Of a stretch of DNA of 64,000 nucleotides, positions 54,392 to 62,910 are shown piece by piece (position 1 is the first letter of the stretch; every line of letters begins with the position of its first letter). The notes below the pieces were generated by a model, which made no database searches, was not told the origin of the DNA, and worked only from the letters and a program-made list of their open reading frames with translations. The position numbers and the translations under genes were made by a program. Source of the DNA: Novosphingobium barchaimii LL02. Lineage in GTDB: Bacteria; Pseudomonadota; Alphaproteobacteria; Sphingomonadales; Sphingomonadaceae. The stretch is taken from positions 5,001 to 69,000 of the forward strand of contig NZ_KQ130453.1 of assembly GCF_001046635.1 (NCBI RefSeq). The letters are read 5' to 3'.

Positions 54392-54802
54392 ATGCCGCTT
54401 CAGGCGATGCCCACTGCACGCGATCCCTCGGTGCTTGCGACGATCAAGCTGATGTCGGGGAGACGGATAGAAATGCAACGGCGGACCGAAAAGATTACGC
54501 AGGAAGACTTTGCGGCCCGCGTCGGCATCGGCGCGCGCTGGCTGCGCGAGATCGAGGCCGGCAACCCCAAGTCGCGGCTCGACGATCACTTCCGCTGCGC
54601 CCATGCCCTCGGGCTATCGACTGGGCATCTAGTCATTCCCCTGCTGTTCATGGAACATCAGCGGGTTTTTCCCCGCGGCTTACTCGAAGGAGACCTCTCG
54701 AAGCTCGAAACCGTCTGCATAGATGCTATCGCCCGGCACAACCTCGACACGCTCTCGCACCAGCTCTTCGCACGCGATGCCGACCAAACTCCCGACGACT
54801 GA
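54392..54802 (+). CDS. XRE-type helix-turn-helix regulator
   Basis: A 136-residue protein with an HTH near residues 30-65: RRTEKITQEDFAARVGIGAR then WLREIEAGNPKSRLDDHFRC. The C-terminal part, HALGLSTGHLVIPLLFMEHQ, is not a known ligand domain. ATG 54392 (MPLQAMPTARD) has GGGAG about eight bases upstream; an ATG at 54365 is less likely. It is followed three bases later by the GntR gene, so they form one operon with the palindrome in front. Confidence 0.75.
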   Translation: MPLQAMPTARDPSVLATIKLMSGRRIEMQRRTEKITQEDFAARVGIGARWLREIEAGNPKSRLDDHFRCAHALGLSTGHLVIPLLFMEHQRVFPRGLLEGDLSKLETVCIDAIARHNLDTLSHQLFARDADQTPDD

Positions 54803-54805
54803 ACG

Positions 54806-55444
54806 ATGATGTCGCCGGGAATGCGCCAGGGTGAGAAAGTCTATGCAGACCTCAAGGAGGCTGTGCTCTCGGGGCGCCATGCGCCCGACACGGAGCTATC
54901 GATCGCGGCTATCGCCGAGGATATCGGGGCGACCGGCTCTCCGGTCCGCGATGGCCTGCATCGCCTTTTTGGAGAGGGGCTCCTGCAGATGGGCCCGCAT
55001 CGGGGATTTAGAGTGCCCAGCTGGAGTGCAGATGCGCTGCGGGACTGCTACACATGGCACGGTCATCTCGTTCGCATGGCCATCAAAACGATCGGCCCCA
55101 AGGCGCTCCGGGAACCGGTGGCGCCCGAGGGATGGCTGACCGACTACAGCACTCCCGATCGCATCGTCGCGACCGCCGAGCGTATGTTTCTCACGCTGGC
55201 GAATAGGTCCCCATCCAACGAGCTCGTGGCTGCTGTCGCCAACGCGGGTGAGCGTCTGCGCACTATCCGACTCGTCGAAACGGGACGCTGGTCGGATTGC
55301 GGCGACGAGCTCGTCTCTGCCAATGTATTGGCAAGATTTGAGCCCGGAAGCAGGCTTCTGGAGGCACTCTGGAACTATCACCGTCGCCGAATTCGGGCCG
55401 CCAACATGCTTTCTGAAGCGCTGAAATCGCGATTAAAAGGCTGA
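54806..55444 (+). CDS. GntR-family regulator (FadR-like) of the lasso locus
   Basis: A 212-residue regulator. The winged helix reads VYADLKEAVLSGRHAPDTEL, SIAAIAEDIGATGSPVRDGL and HRLFGEGLLQMGPHRGFRVP, and a helical FadR C-terminal domain follows (ADALRDCYTWHGHLVRMAIK). GntR regulators are found beside several lasso clusters of sphingomonads. It is co-directional with the precursor gene 160 bases downstream and is a candidate for binding the 17-bp palindrome. Confidence 0.85.
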   Translation: MMSPGMRQGEKVYADLKEAVLSGRHAPDTELSIAAIAEDIGATGSPVRDGLHRLFGEGLLQMGPHRGFRVPSWSADALRDCYTWHGHLVRMAIKTIGPKALREPVAPEGWLTDYSTPDRIVATAERMFLTLANRSPSNELVAAVANAGERLRTIRLVETGRWSDCGDELVSANVLARFEPGSRLLEALWNYHRRRIRAANMLSEALKSRLKG

Positions 55445-55508
55445 AATCACCGTATAAAATGACGATAGATGCATGCGAAAGATAATTTCGCAATATAGGT
55501 CATTTATT

Positions 55509-55525
55509 AGTTTCACCATGAAAGC
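55509..55525. promoter_or_regulatory. 17-bp palindrome, operator copy 2
   Basis: AGTTTCACCATGAAAGC matches the copy at 54283-54299 in 15 of 17 bases, including the whole TTTCACCATGAAA core. It lies 80 bases upstream of the lasso precursor start, where an operator for the biosynthetic genes is expected. The flanks on both sides are AT-rich in both copies. Confidence 0.6.
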
Positions 55526-55604
55526 AAAAGCGGCTGAATATATTAGAGTTCCGGCTTAGCCTTTCTCTCGCCACGATGAGTGTGGCGAATTGAAGGAGGT
55601 AAGT

Positions 55605-55739
55605 ATGGAACGCGAATACGAAGCCGCCGAAGGCAATATTTTCGAACTGGGTGCCGCCAGCGAACTGACGAACGGAGTGGGTATCGGCACTACCGATCTT
55701 CCCGCGCGGCAGCAGTCGCCTGGTATTCTCGACGACTGA
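55605..55739 (+). CDS. Lasso peptide precursor (44 residues)
   Basis: The gene encodes MEREYEAAEGNIFELGAASE followed by LTN and a 21-residue core. The leader has the conserved Thr at the position two before the core (Thr22), and the core starts at Gly24 with GVGIGTTD, so an isopeptide bond from Gly1 to the Asp8 side chain would give an 8-residue ring. The tail is LPARQQSP and ends GILDD. The ring size and GILDD end resemble syanodin I as I remember it. An excellent ribosome site AAGGAGG lies five bases before ATG 55605. B and C genes follow directly. A different processing site cannot be excluded. Confidence 0.9.
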   Translation: MEREYEAAEGNIFELGAASELTNGVGIGTTDLPARQQSPGILDD

Positions 55740-55753
55740 TACTTCCCCCAAGA

Positions 55754-55781
55754 CCCGGTCCGGCTACTGTGCCGGGCCGGG
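55754..55781 (+). promoter_or_regulatory. Stem-loop between lasso precursor and B gene
   Basis: CCCGGTCCGGC pairs with GCCGGGCCGGG around a six-base loop, 11 pairs with one G-U. It starts 15 bases after the precursor stop. It has no T-run, so it probably acts as a partial terminator or 3' stabiliser that raises the precursor-to-enzyme ratio, as proposed for other proteobacterial lasso operons. Confidence 0.65.
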
Positions 55782-55801
55782 CACTGGCCAGGGAGACAAC
55801 C

Positions 55802-56473
55802 GTGACCGACCTGATTCTCAATCCCGATGTCGGATATTGCAAGCTTAACGGAAGGCTGTACTTTCTCGACATAGGTCGTGATAGGTATTTCAAAATCACG
55901 CCCGCACTCGAGGGTGCGGTAGAGTTTCTTTCCGAGGGGAAAATTATTACCGTCGAATTGCGCCGTGATCTGGTTGCAATTGGTTTGCTCGTTCCTGTAT
56001 CCGCGAAGAGGAAATTCACGAGCTCACGCGGGCCTAGTCTTCCCAGGACGGCTGTTGGTAAACGCTCCTCGGCAAAGCCGAGACTATGGAGCGGACTGCT
56101 TGGCATTCCGCGAGCCTTCTTGTTCCTAGCGTTGTTCCATTTGGCCGTCGGCAGGCTTGGACTCAAGAAGTGCCTTTCACTTCGGACTGTGCGGTCTTGC
56201 CAGAGCTGCGAAGATGCGCTGCCATCCAAGCTTGAAGCGGTTTTGTCACCGTTCTTTCGGGCAAGCCGGTTCTTCAGCCGGAGGGACAAATGTCTTCCCG
56301 ATGCGCTTGCCCTCCGGGCCTATCTCGCCCGCAGCGGTGTCAAGGCTGCTATAGTATTCGGAATCCAGGCCGATCCATTCCTGGCCCATTGTTGGGTTCA
56401 GCACGGTGATACAGTCATCGGCCAGGAGCTCGAGGCGGTACGCCCCTTTCATCCGATCATGGCAGTCTCATGA
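55802..56473 (+). CDS. Lasso peptide B protein (RRE fused to leader peptidase)
   Basis: A 223-residue fusion. Residues 1-70 (VTDLILNPDVGYCKLNGRLY, FLDIGRDRYFKITPALEGAV) are a PqqD-like RiPP recognition element that binds the leader. The C-terminal half is a transglutaminase-like Cys protease with Cys164 in SRRDKCLPDALALRAYLARS, His196 in DPFLAHCWVQ and Asp203. It cuts the leader before Gly24 of the precursor. GTG 55802 is the start, with GGGAG about seven bases upstream; longer frames overlap the precursor gene. Its stop overlaps the C gene (ATGA). Confidence 0.92.
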   Translation: MTDLILNPDVGYCKLNGRLYFLDIGRDRYFKITPALEGAVEFLSEGKIITVELRRDLVAIGLLVPVSAKRKFTSSRGPSLPRTAVGKRSSAKPRLWSGLLGIPRAFLFLALFHLAVGRLGLKKCLSLRTVRSCQSCEDALPSKLEAVLSPFFRASRFFSRRDKCLPDALALRAYLARSGVKAAIVFGIQADPFLAHCWVQHGDTVIGQELEAVRPFHPIMAVS

Positions 56474-58164
56474 ACACCAGCTATCTCATTCGCTTGCCCC
56501 ACCGCCCATCGTCAGGCGCAGCCTTTCCATTGACGCAAGCTTCATGGGAAGACGATCTTAGCCACAGTTCGGATCTGGCTGTCGAGTGCCTATCCTCTGG
56601 CACAATGATGATAATCGGAGATTACTTCCGCAAGGGCGGCGAACGTTCCCAGAATGCCTTCGACGCCTCGCTGGAAACTGAGATCGAAGAGTTCTGCAAG
56701 CTCTATTGGGGAAGGTTTGTCCTGATTGGCTATGACCCAGCTCGAGGCATCGTAGCGGTATATCGAGACCCGTCCGGAATGATTCCCTGCTACTATCATC
56801 TTGGCCACGATAGCGTCGCAATTGGTTCTGATCTCTACGAGATCACGGCTCGTTCTGGAGCTCGCATTGGGATAGACTGGGCCGGCGTGGCGGGTGCGCT
56901 GCTGGCTTCAGATTTGCGATCTACACGTACCTGTCTCGATGGCATATCCGAAATCGCACCCGGAGAATTGGTCGTCATTACCCAAAGCGGAACAACATCC
57001 CGGTTACTGTGGGATCCAACTTCTACACTCGGGCGCAACTCGAATTGCACATTTGACGACTGCGCCGAACAATTGAAGAAGACATTATCTGCGGTGGTTT
57101 CCTCGTGGTGCGAGCGTTATCCCAAACCTGCAATATCCGTCTCGGGGGGCTTTGATTCCTCTTTGCTCGCATCGCTTGCAAAGCAGGCGGGCGAGACCGG
57201 TTTGCAGCACTTCTACACGGGTTCACCGACAGGTGATGAGCGGATATATGCGCGCGCGCTGGGAGATTACCTGGATCGGCCAATCGACTATGTACTCGCC
57301 GCACCAGATGCGAACGATATCTTTGAAAATCGATCCGCGAGGCGTCCTCGCCCGACGGCCTGCTCATTCACTCAGGTCTTTGATGACGCGGCGGAAAAAT
57401 ACTCCCGATCAATCGGCGCAACGGCGCATTTCAATGGCGGGGGCGGAGACAATGTCTTTGGAAAATTGCATTCGGCTTTTCCGCTCGTGGACTGCCTTCA
57501 CCATCGTTCTAACCTCGGAAATCTGGTTAAATCAGCTGTCAATATATCGGACGTTACTGACGTGGCGCTGCCCGCCGTAATCGGGCAGGCGCTGGCAGCG
57601 ATTTTGAAACCAACTCGTGCCACGGCCTCCTGGCAGCATCAATCCAGTTTACTCGCGCCGTACGCAATTGCGGTGGGCTGCGCGGAAATTCACCCCTGGA
57701 TGGAGTCTGCAGCGAATGCATTGCCGGGACAACGACAACATCTACGCAATGTAGCTCGCGGGATCGCATCGACCGATTACCTCAATATCGAAAGCGACCT
57801 GCCGACTATTTATCCGCTGCTCTCACAACCTGTTGTCGAGCTGTGCCTCTCATTTCCAACCTGGTTCTGGTTCGAATACGGGCGCGATCGATCTCTCGCG
57901 CGGACAGCCGCGGAATCACTGCTGCCGGAGACGATTAGAAATCGAACGGGAAAAGGCGCCTTCGACGGGCTCCTCTACAATATGTTGATGCCGCACAAGC
58001 ACATGATATTCGACAACCTCGAAAATGGTGTCCTTGCCGGCCAAGGATTGATAGATAACAAGAGAATTCGAAATCTCAGAAATTCCGGTTTGCTGTCCCA
58101 AGCAGACTGCGCACGAATATTGCAAGTGCATGATGTCGAGGTCTGGTGTAGGCAACGGTGCTAG
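56470..58164 (+). CDS. Lasso cyclase C (asparagine synthetase-like)
   Basis: A 564-residue enzyme that adenylates the Asp8 side chain of the core and closes the macrolactam with Gly1. An N-terminal glutaminase-like domain, without the catalytic N-terminal Cys of true synthetases, includes YRDPSGMIPCYYHLGHDSVA. The ATP domain has the PP-loop AISVSGGFDSSLLASLAKQA at about residues 221-240, then HFNGGGGDNVFGKLH and a C-terminal RNRTGKGAFDGLLYNMLMPH. It overlaps the B gene and converges with the isopeptidase gene (four-base overlap). Confidence 0.95.
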   Translation: MNTSYLIRLPHRPSSGAAFPLTQASWEDDLSHSSDLAVECLSSGTMMIIGDYFRKGGERSQNAFDASLETEIEEFCKLYWGRFVLIGYDPARGIVAVYRDPSGMIPCYYHLGHDSVAIGSDLYEITARSGARIGIDWAGVAGALLASDLRSTRTCLDGISEIAPGELVVITQSGTTSRLLWDPTSTLGRNSNCTFDDCAEQLKKTLSAVVSSWCERYPKPAISVSGGFDSSLLASLAKQAGETGLQHFYTGSPTGDERIYARALGDYLDRPIDYVLAAPDANDIFENRSARRPRPTACSFTQVFDDAAEKYSRSIGATAHFNGGGGDNVFGKLHSAFPLVDCLHHRSNLGNLVKSAVNISDVTDVALPAVIGQALAAILKPTRATASWQHQSSLLAPYAIAVGCAEIHPWMESAANALPGQRQHLRNVARGIASTDYLNIESDLPTIYPLLSQPVVELCLSFPTWFWFEYGRDRSLARTAAESLLPETIRNRTGKGAFDGLLYNMLMPHKHMIFDNLENGVLAGQGLIDNKRIRNLRNSGLLSQADCARILQVHDVEVWCRQRC

Positions 58165-60209
58165 TTAGGGTTCTCAGGCACTACGGAAAATTGGGTTTTA
58201 AGCCAGTCGATATTGCGCAGATAAATGGACAGTCGATGAGAGGCCGACGTTTTTACGTGTCCTTCGTTGGGGTAGACGTACATATCTATCGGCCATCCGC
58301 GATCCTTGAGATTGCGATATGTCATGAGCGCCATCCGGTACTCGTCCGATGATGCCTGTATGAGGACGGGCACGGGCCGAGCGGCAGAGGCGCCGATCAA
58401 GGAGCCTTCCTGCCAGAAGAGTTGGCTCTCGTCTTGCGAACGGGGATAGCCTATGCTGGTGTAGAAGCTGTACAGACCATCCCCTGCAACGGCCAACGTT
58501 GACGCAGCCTCGCAGCAGGTGCTCAGGATCGCCGCGGAAAATAGTGTGGAGTTCGAAAGCGCAAAAGTCGCTGTCGATGCGCCATCACTCAATCCGGTGA
58601 TCGCTACCCGCTTGGCATCGATGATCCCTTCGTCGGCAAGCTGTACGATGATCGAGTTAAGCGATGAAAGATTGCTTTTGCGATCGCCCCACCCTTTGAT
58701 GGACGCTTTCATGCTCGCGAGTTCGTCGCCTGCATTCTGCAACGAACCATACCATGGAGGGCGATTAAAGCTGAGAACGGCAAAGCCTTGGGCAGCGAGA
58801 GGCTGAATGGGATACTCGTCGCCCGTTCCGCCGCGCAGGAAACCTCGAGAGTCGTATTGGACAATCACGAGAGGGAGCTTCGCGCCCCGATGATATCCAG
58901 GTGGGAGCACAAGGTCGCCGAACGTCGCAATCCCGAAATCGTTGGCCCACTCCAGGCGCCGCACTTCCCCGAGGGAAAAGTGCGCGAAATCCGGATTAGG
59001 CTCGAAGAGGGGCGCGCGACCGCCATCATTAGGAGATATCGCCACTATTTTACGCGGATTTGTCGACGTTTCCTGCGCGCAGATCAGCCGATCGTCGGCC
59101 ATACGACATCCAAACAGAGCGTCGGTCGTGCTTAGAAGCAGACGCGGGGCGGCCGTACCTGGCTGCCAGGTGTAGAATTCTGTCCGACTGTTTCCGAACC
59201 CGGTTCGCCGCTGATATAAAAGGCCTTTCCCCGTGGTCCACCAAAACATCGCGATGTTCGAGCAAGTCTCCCAATGACAGGTCAGTTGTCGCGCGCCGAC
59301 GCTGACGTGGAGTTCGGATTTCCCGGCGGAGCCATCTCCGGCCTGCGTCGTCCAGGCGCTCCGAGATCCGGCGGGAATCTGAGCAAATGCCAGACTGCCC
59401 TTGGGCCCGTTGCTGCGGGGGCGCAGAGCATCCACATCACGAACGTCGAACTCTTTCGGACGCCCGCTTTCCAAATCGACCGCCTGATCGACCGACGGGA
59501 TGGCAGACGAAAGTAAGGGCCGATCGCTGGAGAGGGGCCAGAAGCGATCGTCATAATGATACCCATTGCGACCTTCCGCCGTGATTTTTTCTAGCGCTGC
59601 GGTTTCGCCCACTCGGCTTGTGAAGAGAATGCGTTTCCCGTCCGACGACCATGCAAGGGCTTGGATGTCCACCGGGCTGATGAATATCTGGCGAACCGAA
59701 GATGTGGCGTGATCGTAAACCCAGATTTCCGATCCCGAGCCCCTCACCTTGGTGTAGGCAAGGTGAGCACCGGAAGGGGACCAGCTGATGAATGTTGCTT
59801 TGGGCGTTCCCACGGGAATTTCCGCCAAGCCGTAGATGTCACCCTTGGCAGACACGATATCGCCTCCGTCATCCACGACGTGCGGCGATCGCTTGGGATC
59901 GGTCGGCACCAACACGATTGACGTGCAGTATGTGTCGTTGTCGGCATCAGCCTGCCTGAGACGAAGTGCGACAATATCTCCGCGTGGTGAAAGTTCGAAC
60001 GGAGAGGTTGTTGGGGCTACTCCTAGGTCACCAAAATCTCTCAGAGCCGAGAGATCTCTGGCAGTGATAATTTCTCCCGGCTGTGTCGGCGATGCTCCAG
60101 GCGCAGGCAATGCGCAGCGATTTGCAAAAGCATGCCCCGGAAACGCGATAGAGGAGAAAGCGAGCAGCGCAAACATCTTTGCACGAGAAACTGATCTTAG
60201 GCGTGTCAT
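58161..60209 (-). CDS. Lasso peptide isopeptidase (S9 prolyl oligopeptidase fold)
   Basis: Secreted enzyme of 682 residues with a signal peptide (MFALLAFSSIAFPGHAFA). A seven-bladed propeller-like half (SWSPSGAHLAYTKVRGSGSE, LAWSSDGKRILFTSR) precedes an alpha/beta hydrolase with Ser541 in ITGLSDGASTATFALS, Asp622 in QASSDEYRMALM and His651 in YPNEGHVKTSASH. This matches AtxE2-type isopeptidases that hydrolyse the isopeptide bond of the cognate lasso peptide. It is downstream of the TonB receptor in the same direction and convergent with the cyclase. Confidence 0.92.
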   Translation of the reverse strand: MTRLRSVSRAKMFALLAFSSIAFPGHAFANRCALPAPGASPTQPGEIITARDLSALRDFGDLGVAPTTSPFELSPRGDIVALRLRQADADNDTYCTSIVLVPTDPKRSPHVVDDGGDIVSAKGDIYGLAEIPVGTPKATFISWSPSGAHLAYTKVRGSGSEIWVYDHATSSVRQIFISPVDIQALAWSSDGKRILFTSRVGETAALEKITAEGRNGYHYDDRFWPLSSDRPLLSSAIPSVDQAVDLESGRPKEFDVRDVDALRPRSNGPKGSLAFAQIPAGSRSAWTTQAGDGSAGKSELHVSVGARQLTCHWETCSNIAMFWWTTGKGLLYQRRTGFGNSRTEFYTWQPGTAAPRLLLSTTDALFGCRMADDRLICAQETSTNPRKIVAISPNDGGRAPLFEPNPDFAHFSLGEVRRLEWANDFGIATFGDLVLPPGYHRGAKLPLVIVQYDSRGFLRGGTGDEYPIQPLAAQGFAVLSFNRPPWYGSLQNAGDELASMKASIKGWGDRKSNLSSLNSIIVQLADEGIIDAKRVAITGLSDGASTATFALSNSTLFSAAILSTCCEAASTLAVAGDGLYSFYTSIGYPRSQDESQLFWQEGSLIGASAARPVPVLIQASSDEYRMALMTYRNLKDRGWPIDMYVYPNEGHVKTSASHRLSIYLRNIDWLKTQFSVVPENPN

Positions 60210-60251
60210 TGTGATTCATCTTTTGAATAAAGATCTTAGAATCGAGGCGAT

Positions 60252-62825
60252 TCAAAACTCTTTGGCGAGCGTGATGCTCATAAATCGCCCAACCGCTGAG
60301 AAATTAGTCGAGTCATAGTTTGCGTAGTATGTGTAGCCTCCGCTGGGGGCGGCGTAGGGTGGCTTTTTGTCGAAAATGTTCTGCGTATTGACTGTCAGGC
60401 TGGTGCCGGAGAATGCCCCCGACCGAGCCGGCGACTTGTATATCATCGAGAAGTCGAAAGTCGTCTGCCGAGAGAGACGAGTGTATGGCTCGGTCCGATT
60501 ATCTGTGATGCCTGCTATATGACTGATGTAGAGGAGGGCCGAAGATGAACCATCGGTCCAGCCAACGCTGGCCCGTGCTTTGAACCTCGCTGGATTGAAA
60601 ATGGTGCCTGCCAGCTGCATCCAGCCTGCATCGGAAGTTAGCTCCTGCTTGGACCAAAGCCAGGCGGCGTTCGCATTGAACATGAATGCCGATCCGGAAT
60701 CCGTGTTGAGCCTGTAGTCAACGGAAAGATCTACGCCTTCTATGCGCTGTCGTACCGCGTTTGTATTTCGATCATGCAAGATTGCGACAACATTCTCTAT
60801 CACGGAGGAACCGGAGTAGTTGTAGAATTGGACAGAGTTCGCGATTATGCTCTTGATTGCTGCGGCATTGGGATCGTAAGTCACGAAATCCGAGAAGCTG
60901 GCATCGGAGAGAGCTCTGAAAATGGCCGTCCCGGCTACGGGCTGGACCACGCGATCCCTGTAATCGACATGGAAGTACGTCGCATTCAGGCGCAGTCCAT
61001 CAATAGCTCGAGGGTGCAAAGTGGCTGTCGTGGACCATGAAGTTGCTTTTTCAGGCTTGAGGTTTTTGCTCCCGCCGGTATCGACCAGCAAAGTAGATCC
61101 ATTAGGAAATCGTTCGCCGCCAAAATAATTTGCCTGGTAGAGGTAGCTGTAATTGGTGGCAAATTGGTCGTAAAGGCTAGGTGCCTTGAAAGACTTCCCC
61201 CATGTGCCTTTGAGCTCGAGATCGTCCGAAATTCCGTAGATAACGCCGAGCTTGGGTACGAGTACGGATGCGATTTGCGGATAATGTTCGAAGCGCAACG
61301 CTGCATCGAATTCCAGCTTCTTCATGAATGGAATATTTTGCCCGGGGGTGACAAGAGGAATTACGGTCTCGGTGAAGCCGTAATAGCTGTCTACCGAACC
61401 GTTGGAGTCCGGAGAAGTTGCCGCGTAACGAACCGATTTGTGGCTATTGTACCGATAGCCACCACCGGCGACCACTTGTATCGGGGCCCCGTTGATATCA
61501 AACAGCGGGCCAGAGGCATAAGTCTCTACGCCGACCAATTCATTGCAATAGCAACCGCGGACATGGCTCATCGTGTTTCCATCTGAGACCCATGCCTGAT
61601 CGAACTTGGTCCGATCTCGGCCATAGGTGCTCGACAGATGCAAGTCCCAATCGGCGCTCACGGCAATTCGGAGCGATGGCGTTACGGAATAGGAATCGCT
61701 TTTCGGCGTGTTCTGGTAGACATACTGAGGCGATTCTGCATAAGACTGAAATGAAGTCCTATGGCTGTACGTTGCGTCTAACGAAAAATTGATCGATGGC
61801 GAGATGCGGTGATTTAGTGCCAAGATTGCGCTGGTTTTCGATATTCGCGGAAAGAGGGTGTTGCCTTCGGGCATATAGCCGGTGAAAGTTCTATCTTCGG
61901 AGTTTATTTCGGAATTGCGATCATAGCTGAGCGCGGCCATGACATTTCCAGAGGCCCAGCTCTTACCCGCAACAACGCTATATTGTTGCTGAAAATCGCC
62001 GCCGGAAGTTGCCCCACCTATAGTGCTGGAGATCGTGGCGCCTTCATAGTTTCGCTTGAGGATGACGTTCACTACGCCGCCGACAGCGTCGGTGCCGTAG
62101 ATTGCGGAGGCCCCATCTGGCACGATTTCTACTCTGTCGACCGCCGCAAGAGGTATGGCACTGAGATCGACCGCCTGCACAACTGATCCGTAAGCGAGGC
62201 GGTGGCCGTTCAGCAACGTCAGCGTCGCGTCGCCGCCCAAACCGCGAAGGTTTGCCGACGAACCGGAGGACAAGTTAATGTTGTTCGAACCTACCGCGCC
62301 GGAAAGAACTCCGGGGTTCTGACCGCCGCTGAAATTCTGAGGTAGCGACCCGATAGCTTGTCCGAGGTCGGTTTGCCCGGCCAGTTTGATAGAATTTGCG
62401 TCCAAGCGAATTGTTGGCGAGGCAGACTCTGCTTTGGACAGATGAGAGCCTGTTACGACAATTTCGGAATTTTCACTGGCCTCGTTTTCCGCCGCGACCG
62501 ATGCTTGCGGCCGGTGGACTGTTCTTACAATTAAGGCTCCCTCGATGACTTCCGCAACGAGATTAGTACCTTTCAATAGTTCCCGTGCGGCTTCAGCTGG
62601 CAAGAAGTGCCCTCTCAGGCGCGGGGACCTTTTACCGCGTAGGGGATCAGCGGGGGCCGAGAATTCCAAGCCACTTTGACGGGCGATGGCTCGTAGTGCC
62701 TCCGTGAGGGACTGGGCAGGCAAATCAAAATCCAGTACCTGATCGGATTGTGCCAGTGCAGGTGTAGCGCCGATCAACGCGCAAGCCCAAACACCGACGA
62801 AAAAGCCGTTACGAACCACTCGCAT
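60252..62825 (-). CDS. TonB-dependent receptor with STN signalling domain
   Basis: Outer-membrane transporter of about 857 residues. After a signal peptide (RNGFFVGVWACALIGATPAL) comes the STN domain LDFDLPAQSLTEALRAIARQ with LKGTNLVAEVIEGALIVRTV, then the plug (NLSSGSSANLRGLGGDATLT, RVEIVPDGASAIYGTDAVGG) and a beta-barrel ending in RFMSITLAKEF with terminal Phe. STN domains contact FecR-type anti-sigma factors. The likely ligand is the lasso peptide, imported for cleavage by the isopeptidase. ATG 62825 is preferred over 62867 by the signal peptide and a GGGGG site. Confidence 0.92.
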   Translation of the reverse strand: MRVVRNGFFVGVWACALIGATPALAQSDQVLDFDLPAQSLTEALRAIARQSGLEFSAPADPLRGKRSPRLRGHFLPAEAARELLKGTNLVAEVIEGALIVRTVHRPQASVAAENEASENSEIVVTGSHLSKAESASPTIRLDANSIKLAGQTDLGQAIGSLPQNFSGGQNPGVLSGAVGSNNINLSSGSSANLRGLGGDATLTLLNGHRLAYGSVVQAVDLSAIPLAAVDRVEIVPDGASAIYGTDAVGGVVNVILKRNYEGATISSTIGGATSGGDFQQQYSVVAGKSWASGNVMAALSYDRNSEINSEDRTFTGYMPEGNTLFPRISKTSAILALNHRISPSINFSLDATYSHRTSFQSYAESPQYVYQNTPKSDSYSVTPSLRIAVSADWDLHLSSTYGRDRTKFDQAWVSDGNTMSHVRGCYCNELVGVETYASGPLFDINGAPIQVVAGGGYRYNSHKSVRYAATSPDSNGSVDSYYGFTETVIPLVTPGQNIPFMKKLEFDAALRFEHYPQIASVLVPKLGVIYGISDDLELKGTWGKSFKAPSLYDQFATNYSYLYQANYFGGERFPNGSTLLVDTGGSKNLKPEKATSWSTTATLHPRAIDGLRLNATYFHVDYRDRVVQPVAGTAIFRALSDASFSDFVTYDPNAAAIKSIIANSVQFYNYSGSSVIENVVAILHDRNTNAVRQRIEGVDLSVDYRLNTDSGSAFMFNANAAWLWSKQELTSDAGWMQLAGTIFNPARFKARASVGWTDGSSSALLYISHIAGITDNRTEPYTRLSRQTTFDFSMIYKSPARSGAFSGTSLTVNTQNIFDKKPPYAAPSGGYTYYANYDSTNFSAVGRFMSITLAKEF

Positions 62826-62910
62826 TTCATCCCCCATTGCCTGGATGGCGCGTTGTGTGACGCGCATACAAAGCTTGACGGGAGAAATTCAGTGACGAGC
62901 ATTGCGACGA

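Noticed and set aside
55605-55739. Alternative lasso core start at Gly26 or Gly28
   Set aside because: Only Gly24 places a Thr at minus 2 and an Asp at ring position 8; starts at Gly26 or Gly28 would give rings too small.
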